The position numbers were made by a program, and so were the translations under genes. Source: Tetranychus cinnabarinus (lineage: Eukaryota > Arthropoda > Arachnida > Trombidiformes > Tetranychidae). Taken from it: a stretch of DNA of 64,000 bases. Within the stretch, counting starts at the first letter, position 1; each line of letters begins with the position of its first letter. Below are positions 9,341-20,700 of this stretch, piece by piece. The stretch is taken from contig WHVY01000005.1 of assembly GCA_022266195.1 (NCBI GenBank), forward strand, positions 1,798,001 through 1,862,000. The letters are read 5' to 3'. A model generated the notes under the pieces. The model saw only the letters and a program-made list of their open reading frames with translations, did not search any database and had not been told where the DNA came from.

Positions 9341-12008
9341 GCTTTTATCGCTCGTGCCTACAGTCTACACTAAATTGCGTGCCTAAACATTTTCTAATAA
9401 ATAATTTCTCATCGGTTCACTTTTTTCGTGCAAAGAATTACAAAATTTATCAAGCTTTGTGAATTAATTTGCATATTTTCTATATTGCAACCGATATTGA
9501 TAAAAATACAGAGAAAATCTGACCTAGTTCCTGCAATAACGAATATCCTTCAACACATGAAGAAAATTGTGTTTGAATAACCATTTACCTTTATAAATCA
9601 AATCTGACAGCATAAGTATTATAATTTAAAACGAGTTAACTTGTTTTGTATCATCTCTAACCATCTAATATTTCAATATATTATAATATAGCTCATGATA
9701 GAATGTAATAATTGATCAAAGAAATATTTTCGTTGTTAGTGTTACCGTTCTCGAGATATCGATATTCAAGTTTAAGGTAAATGGAAAACTGAGAATCAAG
9801 AGAACTGTTAATAAATTGAAAAAGTGTTCAATCGTTGGTGTTTAGCAATAATTTTAAACGACGAAAAATGAAGCGACAGGCTTAACCAAAATCGAACTGA
9901 TCTGTTGCTAGAAACAGAAAATAGTGTTTAATAAAACAAGTGCATTTTCTGGTTGACCACCAAAGTTATATCAGAAAAGAATCATTTTGAAGAAAAAATC
10001 TATTATATTCAAATAACTGTGCAAAAGGTGATCCAAGTTTCAACTTTGATCTCGATTTCCTCGAAAACTTTCGATCATAGGAATTTCTAAATACCATTAA
10101 TGGACTCATTTTTTTAAGTTTCTAAAAACTTGTAAAGTAAACTTACAAATTCCAAACTCGAAAGCAAAATTTTTCTTATTAATACTTACTCTTTGACCAG
10201 CAAAACTGTTGATTTATCATTTGAAATGGTGAACATTTTGTTTTGACTTTTCATAATTATCGGTTAAAGTGTTAGTTTTAACAGGAAAAAACGGCTTGAA
10301 AACAATTATGGTTAAATTGTTGTCGTTCGGACAATTAACTTGTTTGACATCTGTCAATGGTAATTGATGTTAATCATGAATTGAGATTGAATAGTTGATG
10401 CGAAACAATTGGTTTGCTCAACATTTACGGTCATCTTTTCATTGATTAATGATCATAAACTAAACTGGTTGAAGGTTCATCAATTGAAACAATGTGATGC
10501 AAAGGTTAAAAAGGGAAACAAAAACTGAAAGTTAAACGAGGTTAAAGGTTAAACAGTGTGAGTGTGCAAGAAGCAATACAAAGGGTTAAAGGCCATTTAT
10601 ATTGACAATAAAAGACTGAAAGAATGAAAAATGTTTCTTTCTCTTTCTTCTTGTTCGCATTTCTCCTTCATCATCATCGCCATCATCATCTTTATATTCA
10701 CATCTTTATCATGGCGACTTGCGCCATTTCCTTTCCTTCATTGCAATACATTTCTGTGATTAATTGAACATAAAATATTCAGAAGAAATGATTTCTTGGT
10801 GTCAAGCTAAATACTATTTTTTACATTTCCATTTGCATTATCATCAATTATATGCAGTCTAAATATTCACTAATGGTTCACATAAGTAAACCTTGGGAGT
10901 GAAAATTATCAAATAACAATAATAATAATAACCATTGTAACCTGTTTGCTTGTGTGAAAAGGCCAAAAATAAAATTACCGAAAATTGTAAAGGACAAAAG
11001 GTAATATCTTTGAAACAGAACAGGAAACAAAATGAAAAAGTGCAACAAGTTGAATGACGGACAAATAAGGTTTGATAAAAGTGTATCCAAATGAAAGATA
11101 ATTTAAAAATCGAAATGTTGGACAAAATGCAAAAGAACCGTAAGACTGTTGAGACTATTTTAGTTTTTTCGAGATCAAAGGGTCAAAAGTCTCTTTCGAA
11201 TCAGCAATTTGCAAGAAAAGTACGAAAATTGATGAATCAATATTGCACCGAAATCGAAACAAACAGTTGATTGGAAATTTTTCGTGACAAATGTTTTCTC
11301 AATTCACCTCAATACTTTTGGTGTAAAGTTGAATTTTGAAGCTTAATTTCGATTTAGAACGCAATTGTTGTAGAAAAATTAACTTCGTAAATCAAATAAA
11401 ATGTAAATCATTTGAACCAAAGTAAATGACAAAATTGACAGTCAAGTGTGAAGCTTATGCGATCCAAAAGGGATTTTTTGCTTCAAGATAAAAAACTTTT
11501 GTTTCTTGATTCATTTTTTTAAAGGTTTGGCACTTTCATGAGTCGAGTTAAAAAATTGCGTTACCATGAAAAAAGGTAAAAAAACAAGTAAACTTGAATG
11601 TCGTTAAGGGTGGCCTTTGGGTTAGCTATGTGTGTGTTTTTTGTTATTTGGTTACCATAGGCTTGGCTTCATCTTGATCGCCAGATCAAAAACCAAGAAC
11701 AATGTCAATAGCGATAAAAAAAGGTCACATCGTTCAGTGACGCTTTTCGCTTGATTACATCAAGTTTGTTTTTCTTCTTCTTACCTTAAATCTTGAAGAT
11801 TTTCAGAAACATTTGCCTATCCTGTAAGATTTGTGTTTTTTTATCCAACGTGAAGAAGAAAGAGAAAAATGATGAAAAAAAAGAGAGCGAAAGATGAAAA
11901 GGGCCTTGGCTCGTCAAGAGCAAGTTGAATTATTAAGTAGGGAATAGAAAAAAAACTAGGAGCGAGAAAAATTTAAATCTCAAGATTGAAGATTCCATCA
12001 TTTCGACT
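9341..12008. other. Noncoding, no gene seen
   Basis: AT-rich, with short CATCATCATC microsatellite at about 10665-10700 and poly-A/T runs. Open frames here are short, hydrophobic and low-complexity. Nothing recognisable. Confidence 0.4.
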
Positions 12009-14937
12009 GATTTAATGGTTGTGACAAAAGGAATAAAAAATGAAGGCAAATCACGTTAGGAGTGGCACAAGCCAACTGTGAATATCAACCTGATCAGTGC
12101 AGCAAAAGGAGAAATTTAAATTAATTATCAAAACAATCAGTCAATTGTCATCATCGATTCCAATCGATTTTCATTTTTCCATCAAAATGTCAAAAACTTT
12201 GCCTAGTTTCGGACAAAATATCATTCGGTTAACATTAAACTGTATTTTTATCACAACATTCAGACATACTTGCAATTTCAAAACAATCGACTCGAAATTG
12301 GATGGAATAGCGAAATCAAGAAATGCAGTTTTCCAAAAATCTTTTCAAACTTCTTAGCTTAGATGAAAAATTAGCGCTTCAGATTTCGAAACAATCGTTG
12401 TTCGATATTGATCGATCATTTCTTGATTTGCTTTCTTAACATTGTTTTTGTAACAGTTTCAAGTCAATTTTGAGTTTGCAATGTCCAGTGTTTTCAATAT
12501 TCATTTTTAAACTGTTCAAAGTAAACAAGTATCAAAAGATTGTTTATAAAGTAAATAATAAAAGGTTGAAAAAATAGGAAAATTTTGTTGTCCTTTCATC
12601 GAAAGGAATAACAAAAAGATCAATTTTAGATGAACGTAAAATGTGACCATGCATTTGCTTGAAATGTAGAGTAACCATAAACTGACCATTTAACCATGCA
12701 AATAAATTACATTTGTTGTTTACGCAAAACTCCTACACTTTTTGATGACAACAACAACCATAAAGTTATGCAGATACAGATTCACTCCCAGTTATTAATT
12801 ATAATAATAAAGAGTATCGACAATTTATTTTCTTTCCTCTTTTCATCCAAAGTAAACCAGGAAAGGTCATTCACCATTTTATTTAGTCTTGTTCAATGAT
12901 CAAAGGGAAGCTAAAAATTCAAGTGATGAAGATGCAAAAAAGAGGAAAGAGGAAACCCATGAATAACATATGTTTAAATGATGCAAATCAGTGTAAAAAG
13001 AAATGAAGAAGAAGAAGAATGATAATAAGAAGATGATTCAAACAGGAATAACAAATCGCAAATGATTATCATAACCTTTTGTGTTTTTGTAATAAAAAGT
13101 CAACCTTGTTTCAGTTGACCTTTATTTCAGTCGTCAGATTCATCCAGTTTACCGACTATTAAACAACTATAAAACTAACGTCGATATCAATACCTTAAGC
13201 ATATCCAAGTTTAGAGACGCTAGACAATCGATTATTAAACTTTACGACAAACTCTAATGACTAACATTTGCACGGGAATTAGCAACCTTTTCAAGATCAA
13301 GATAGAAGTTTGAGTTTCGAGTTTCAAGACTATTTTCATCAAAAAATCAGCTCAAATCAAGTCCATTTCTTCACCTTTCACTAAAAGTTGCGTTTTTCAC
13401 TTATTTCTTGAAAGCATAAATTGAACGTTGTAAATTTGTTCTCGACAAATGTATTGACATGGTCAGAATCGATTTATTTTACATTAAAGGTGTTTGGCTT
13501 TGTTTGTGCTTATTTGCCTTGTATAAGTGTGCTAATGGATTTTGATCTTTGGCTAACTTGGAGTTGAACTTGTTTTTCAATATTTTAGAGCTTCTTTTTG
13601 CAATTAGTTTGGTTATACGATCGGCAAACTTTATTATTGAACAATTAACACTCGTGTTTTCACCTTTTTTACAATTGCGAGTCCAATTTGCAGTGATTTA
13701 CCATCAATAGATTAGTTTACTTTACCTTGACTTTGTTTCAAGCAAAACTGTCAACAGTAAATATTAATATAATAATTTATTGTTGTCGTAATAAACTGAT
13801 GCCTTTTTGTGCACCTTTAGTCTTTTTTTATGAGTTTAATCCATCAAATTTCAGCTGAATCAATACCTTTTGAAGATAGTCGGGAATAAAATCATTACAA
13901 GTTTCATCTTATGTTTACTTATTATTATATTTATCCTCTGAATCTAAGGCTGAATGTTGATAAAATATCCAATAATTGAGTTACCGAGAAGCGACTTTAA
14001 AGATGAATAAAGTTTTATTATTAACACCTTTTGTAAATTTATTTACATTTAAATGAAATTTTCAATACAAATTACAATTGAAAGTTCATTTAATTGGAAA
14101 ACTAAATGAAAATTGAAGGTTAAAATTGAAAGTCTTTCCAATTGTCGACATTTTTAATCAATTCAAGTGAAAAAGGTTTGCAAATGGAAAAGTTATTTCC
14201 AATAATTTGCCGTTTTTGCATCAACAAATTTCAATACTTGGCTTTGAATGCCTTATACATGATCAAATAATCAACAAGTTATGAATACAAAACGAGTTAT
14301 GAGAATGCAAAATTTGACTAAATTTAAGCAAATTGTAAAAGAAGCAAAGAATAATTTTTCTGGTTAAAAATTTTCAAAAGTTTTCTTTGAAGCAACAAAA
14401 AGCAAAGCGAAAAAAAGGTTGAAATTTGAAGGCTGCTTTTGGCCCGGAAATATGATATATTTAAGGTAAACTTGGGTAAACGATCAAATGTCCAACAACT
14501 GAATATTGGTTAATTGTGAATTGCAACAATCAAAAATAATTGACAGTTAATCACAGTGGATGGTCATTTGATTACAGAGTTGGTCATTTACCTGTTGCAA
14601 CTTGAATCCAAACGCAAGAACAGAGAGGAAGAGAAAAGGTGAAATTGAACACAACAAATACAAATATTGGTATTGGGTTTGTGTTAGTGTTGAACAAGTA
14701 CGAGTGTGTTTGAAAGAAGACATAAAATTGTCTTGAATCCAATAAATTTGTGGTCCTTTACCATTTGCTTGGTCAATGGCATAGAGTAAATCGTTGAACC
14801 GAAAAATAGTTACAAGCAAAAGAAATGAAAAGAAATGATGATAATGATAATGATGATGATGAGAATGATGAGGATGATCACGATGTAAAGATGAAGCTTA
14901 AAAGTTGCATTTTACTTGATGACATTCGTTATGGATA

Positions 14938-14970
14938 GAGAGAGAGAGAGAGAAGAGAAGAGAAAGACAA
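14938..14970. repeat. (GA)n microsatellite
   Basis: AGAGAGAGAGAGAGAGAAGAGAAGAG-type tract within a purine-rich stretch. Confidence 0.85.
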
Positions 14971-15184
14971 ATTTGAATCTTATAGCCTTCCCTGGAAGCC
15001 TTGCGGGCTTGTATCAAGTAATAATAACGTGTAATGTGTCTGTCCTAAAGCACAGGAATCAAACAATGAAAGGTTGAAAAAAATATAATTTGAGTCTTTG
15101 AATATTGAATAATATTGGTTCCAATTTTTGGTGCAACAATACGTAACCATTTTACCAGTTGAACAATATGCTTTTGTTACTTTT

Positions 15185-15370
15185 TATTTTACCTTTCTTC
15201 TTCTTCTTCTTGCTTGGCTTCTTCTCCTTACATCGCCAGCATCGGCATCATCATCATCATCTTCTTCCGCTTCTTTTTTTGCTTCTCTTCGTCTTCGACT
15301 TTCTTCTTTTTTTTCTAGTTTTCGCTTCATTCGCTTTTATTTTTTCTTCTTCTTCTTCTTGCTTCGCTCA
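15185..15370. repeat. (CTT)n/(CAT)n pyrimidine-rich low-complexity tract
   Basis: Repeated CTTCTTCTT runs with an internal CATCATCATCATCATC. It produces spurious Ser- and Phe-rich open frames on the plus strand. Confidence 0.85.
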
Positions 15371-16424
15371 TATTATTTTTCGGTTAAATATTTCTTCTTC
15401 TTACCTTTAGTATTTTGTTTCCTTTCCTTATCCAACATTGAAAGGTAAATCAAGACTTGGAATGAAAAATCACCCTCAAAGTGGTGCTGTTTTGCCCATT
15501 ACACAATGGCTATTTAATGCAATATTTAATGGTTTCACTTGGTTTAATCGTTTTGTCCATTAAACATTCAATTTAATTAGTTTAGTTTAGTTTAGTCAAA
15601 ACTCTTTTTGTTACCGATTGTTGTGATCAAACCTTAATTGATCTTGTTTAACCAGATAATTTTGGGTGATTTGTAATGATTCTTTGCTTGATTGTCTTTG
15701 GAAAAGCAATTTTCGGCCGACTTTTGCTTCTTTTGCTTTTGGTTTCGATCTTCTAGTTGAGACCTTTTTTGGGTTAAAAGATATCAAGTTTTTTGGGGAT
15801 TGTGTGACAGTCATACTGTGAAGGGATGATAATGATGATGACTCTGATGAAGATTAGTGAGTGCAAAGGATCGGAAGTTAGGGATGAAGAATGGGATTCA
15901 CAAATGTTTACGTCTCATCCTATTGTTGCCCATTGCAAAGAGCTAAGTGTCTCTAGTATTACAATACGGTGAAGGAAATGAATCAAATTGTAAGGTTGAC
16001 AGTTGATATGAAATAGAAGTAAAAAGATCGTCGATTTTGTTTGTTATTTGTATCTTTTTTTTATTTCTTGCAATAAATGATAATTGTTTGTCTCAATTTC
16101 ATATGGATTTATATTGTCATCGTTTTGTGCATCCAAACAAATAAAGAATCAAATAAAGCAACATCAATAAGGATGCAAAAAGATCAAAAAAAGGAAAGGT
16201 TAATAGTCTTAAAAATTCAACTAAATTTATTCATCTCAGAGGTTAATTGTTATCAAAATATGCTTCATCCTTCCTAGTTGCTTCCAACGTTCATTTAACA
16301 TATTCAGCCAAAAGATTCACTTCCAAATCAAAGTTAAAAGCTAAATTAAGTTGCCGTTTAAGTTTTGCTCCAATTTTGTCCAAAAATCAAGTTTTGTTTC
16401 AAATAGCATTTGTTGAACTGCTTC

Positions 16425-16877
16425 TAGTGTTGTATTGTTCTTGTTCTCCAGCGCCAGGAACAATTGTTCTTTGTTCTGTTCCGTTGTTTTGTTCCGAAAA
16501 ATCGGAACTAGGAACAACCTAGGAACAGAACAACCCAAAATCTAGAACAGAACAAAGAACAATTGTTCCTGGCAAAGAACAAAGGTGACGCAATAAAATG
16601 CTAAATGAGTGCCTAAAGTAACCCTTTAACACCAGAGGGATTCAAGTCAAACCCTATTTTGCCCAAAATCTGTTGATAAATTAAAATTTTCACCAAAATT
16701 GTTCTCAGTTTTAGTGTTTTGTTCCGCTAGGTTTTTTTGTTCCGATTTGTACTGTTCTTGTTCTTGTTCTTGTTCTCGATTTTAAGAACTAGGAACAACA
16801 TTTTTTGTTCTTGTTCCGAAGAAATTGTTCTTCTCGTTGTTCTTGTTCCTTGAAAATATTGGAACAATACAACACTA
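16425..16877. mobile_element. hAT-type non-autonomous element (MITE), 453 bp
   Basis: The ends are perfect 16-bp terminal inverted repeats: TAGTGTTGTATTGTTC at the left and its complement GAACAATACAACACTA at the right. The element is flanked by an identical 8-bp direct repeat ACTGCTTC (16417-16424 and 16878-16885). An 8-bp target duplication with TAGTGTTG-type ends is the signature of the hAT superfamily. The interior is dense in GTTCTTGTTC/GAACAA subterminal repeats, as expected for transposase-binding sites, and has no transposase ORF. Mobilisation would need a transposase encoded elsewhere. The perfect TIRs and target duplication suggest a fairly recent insertion. Confidence 0.9.
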
Positions 16878-17051
16878 ACTGCTTCTGTGGCTTTTCATTA
16901 GCAATGATCAATTGATGTTAAGTTTTGGTAAAAGATAATGTTGATCTTTGGCTTTCATTTTGCGGTCGATTTACATTTCAGATCGTTTAATGGTGTTTCA
17001 AGCAAACTTTGTAAAATCAAATAAAATCTCGAAGGTAAAAATGTTTGCGAA

Positions 17052-17785
17052 ACGATAAATACTCAATACTCATTTGACAAACCATTAAAAGCGTTTAAAC
17101 GTTCAACTTGATAATTAATATGTTGAAAAATGAAGTTAATATGGTAAAATAAAGGGTAATGCCTTTAGTGACCATCCAACTTGTAACGCTCATTTGCATT
17201 ATTTTGACAACCACATTAAGACTGTGAACCTACGCACATAGGAACAAGCTAATTGTCAAAGTGTGCTCAATGTGTGTGGCCACACTCGCTTTGGAAGACT
17301 TAATTGTATCATAAATGGTCCAACAAGAGTCTGAAAACAACTTTGCAAAGCAAAAGGCTCTCAACCCTGAAACCAATGATTTTGTTTGTGGATTCAAATG
17401 AACAGTGGAAATGAAGAGTGAACCAAACCAAGGTTAGACTGGCTAATAATTTAACCAACAAAAACAAAACAAAATTACTATTCAAACTCATGCTCATTCA
17501 CAATCATTTGCAAGTACAATGATGAACCACTTTGATCAATTAATCAAACTTGTAACAAATGAAATTTGAAACGATATTAATAGAAGATGAACTGAGAAAG
17601 TGAACTGCAAAACAGGATAAAAGTGTCGATAAAAAGTGAAGAATGATGAGGTTGATGATGAACAAAGCGTGGCACGTATTTTTGCACGTACATTATTCAA
17701 TGGCACGAAAAGTACGTGCGCCTCATTTGATCTCATTTCCTACGAGTGTTTACCTTAAATCCTTTCTTCTTCTTCTTCTCCATTC
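17052..17785 (-). repeat. Right arm of the ~735-bp inverted repeat
   Basis: Reverse complement of 1335-2068. It carries the same ACGTG-rich cluster (about 17668-17722) and the GTGTGGCCACAC palindrome (about 17275). The arms are about 15 kb apart and enclose both bHLH genes. Confidence 0.85.
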
Positions 17786-20700
17786 ATCTTCATCTTCCAG
17801 AGAAACATTATCATTCTCTTTCAAATGTTAATTTTTTCCTCTCTTCTTCCTTCATCTTCTTCTTTCTTCCTCTCTTTTCATAAGGAAAAGCAAAAAGAGT
17901 CATTTTTCTTATTCTTATTCTCAGTTTGCTATTTTGCTTATAAACATTTTTCATTTAAAAACGTTAAGAAAAGCGTTATTCAGCTTGGAATAACTTTTAC
18001 TCCCAGTCTAATAAACATGATTTTAACCATTGAATATTGACGATTAAAAAGATTAAATGAACCGAAAGTTGACAAGAATTTCCAAGAATCTAAATTTTGA
18101 CCTAAATTTCCATTCAACTGTAGTCATTAAAGTAACAAATTGTTGGAATTACATTTTGTTTCTTCTTGTCCACTTAACATGTCCAGTGAAGCTAAAGGCC
18201 TCAATAGCCTTCCAGGTAAAGTCAATTTATCACAATTGAACAAGTGTTTAAATGTTTCAATTTAAAGTCAAACATTGAAATTTGAAACGAAAAGAGTTTT
18301 GCAAGTTTTGCCTCTAAATTGTTTGTAGTTAAACCTTTAACTTTGATCAGTTGATAGTGGACATTGTTTATTGACATTGGGTTTGATGATTTTTGCTTGT
18401 TTTATTTTCCTTTTCATTGAATAATACAATTCTGTGGAGAACTGAATAGTCTTTGATTGTTCATTTTTTTTCGATGTTTTGTTCATTTCCATAAAGTCTC
18501 AGTTTGAACGCGAAATAAGTTTGACAATGAAAAGGTTGCGATTAGTATCTTTCATCTGATATATTTAAAATGGTTTATATCAAGAAATAAAAAAAAGGTC
18601 AACTTATTATTGCTCATCATTGGTGAATTGAATTAAGATACTGATCAAGGTGAATGTCAATGGACAATGAAATGATGATGATAATCAGCGGAATATATAA
18701 TTGAATGGAAAGTAAAGGTTGAAAGGCCGTTCTATTTACAGTGAATATAAGTTTATCATCATCACCATCTAACAGTTTTCAGGATAAAAGGGAAGCCAAA
18801 AAGGGCAAGAAGATGGTCAGACAAGATTCAGTTGTAAGGGTAAAGTGGGGAAACAAGTCAAGGGATTCATTGATTGCCACTATCTTTGCCTTTCATCTGG
18901 ACTCTTTAACCTTCACTCTTATCCCATCATCATTATCAGCATCATTATCATCCTCATTCAGAGTATTCATTGTTTTCACTTTTTAAAGGTGACAAAAGCT
19001 CAAATCAAAAGATGTGTAAAGATTCAAGTAAACAGATTATGATAACTAAATGCACAGGCTAAAAGGGACACGCTGAGAGTTACAATTGACGGACTTTTCT
19101 GGTAAACACAAACGGTTCAAAGGTATTCAAGATATTCAGGGAAGGTTGATTAATGATGGAGGAATCAGCATTTTTATTTCATTTCTTTTTCTATCAACAT
19201 CAATGACCTGATTCGGCTTGCAATCAAGTTTACAATTTAATTTACAAGTTAAATCTTTATCAATCAAAAGCCGAGAAAGTGTGACTGAAGGTCTCGAATT
19301 ATCGACAGGCGATTTGCAAATTCAACAATTTAATATCGAATTTTCAACCAAAATTTTTAGACAATTTTTTAAATTGAAAAAAACAAAAATCAACATTAAA
19401 TCAACAAATGATTCCACAATCAACTCCATCACTCCAATCCAATTTGATTGAATAGTCAATGTCAGGGAAAGATGAACATTAAAAATTTAGTTTTCTGTTT
19501 GGCTCTTATAAGGCCAAAAACAATTGAAAACTTTGCCAAACTTTAATTGAACAATTTCTCGATTTCATATCAACAATTGGAATGATATTTTAAAATTTCA
19601 TTTTATTCAATTTATTAAATTATCGAAAAGGACAAAAATATTTGTTTAAATAAAGTCAAAATTTGTATAAAATTATTCTTTAATAACATTGAAGCGAATC
19701 AATAGATTGATCTGTTTTTTCATTGCGACCTTTTGTCCAAAGTTTCATTGGAAAAGTTGATTAAATTTAAATTGCATTTAAAACATTATATCCAGACCAA
19801 GTAGAGTATAAATAATATCGAGAGTTGCGATTCCAGTTGAAACATTAAAGCTTGATACTGTTTAATTTTTCAATGTTAATCCATTTATGGCAAACCATTA
19901 ACACAGCAAAATTACAAAACTGGAAGAAGAAAAGTTTCATTCATTGACATCTATTGACTGTTTTTTTTTCATTGAATACACAAAGTTTGGTAGTTGAGCA
20001 AACAATGAAAAATGAAAATGAAATAACATGAAAAAAGATGCAGCGAAAAGTGATACTCATTATATTGATAAAAGCAACTCCCAATTGGGATGAGGATGAG
20101 GGTGATGAGGAAGAGAAAGTTTTTTCAGCCTTAACACAGCATATCAAATAACATGTTCAATATTTTCATCATCGGTTTGCCCTCAAAAAGCGCACAATAA
20201 TACAATAAAATTATCTTCATCTTTATCAAACAATAACCTCTTTTCATCTTTCCATTCAATTTTGTCTCAATCTTTTCAATCATCCTCATCAGCCATCATC
20301 ATCATCTCTCGGTGGAATCATTAAAATCACTTGATTAACTTAACCATTGATACAAATTGCTTTTGGGCGGAGGAAATGCTAACCTATCAAGTTAACCCGA
20401 AAACAATTAACTTGCGATCAATGGAGCAAAGACGGATAACCATTAGTGTTTCGATTGTATAACTTTGTCATTATGTTCGGTCAACGATTCAATGGTAATC
20501 AATTTGTACTCGAAAGACGTCTTTCCTGGTAAAGGTAAATAAGGTAAAGAATTGAAATTCAACTTTCATCTGTTTGTTCATCTTCTTAGGCCAATGGTCA
20601 GTAATCAGTTGAATGGCCGATTAAAACAGCTCATCATTATTATTGACAAAAGCTTATCTTCTTGTCGCGTCTAAATTGTGAATCAAATTGTTTTCGACTT

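Larger units (their letters stand above)
4750..13380. repeat. Duplication block B: full-length parent of block A
   Basis: This block holds the intact bHLH gene, its 5' flank, a CD36-family relic and noncoding DNA. Segments 4752-5762, 8165-8485 and about 12009-13375 recur in block A. Because A lacks internal parts that belong to B's coding region and promoter, B is taken as the ancestral layout. Confidence 0.75.
13381..16424. other. Noncoding with microsatellites
   Basis: Holds a (GA)n tract at 14938-14970 and an extended pyrimidine (CTT)n/(CAT)n region at 15185-15370, whose Ser/Phe/Leu-rich frames are repeat artefacts. There is also a small GC-richer patch at about 14985-15060. No gene supported. 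Confidence 0.45.

Noticed and set aside
14547..14819. 90-codon minus-strand frame
   Set aside because: No recognisable domain, no neighbours supporting an exon, and no conserved duplicate.
15128..15448. Ser/Phe-rich open frames
   Set aside because: They are translations of CTT/CAT microsatellite in several frames.
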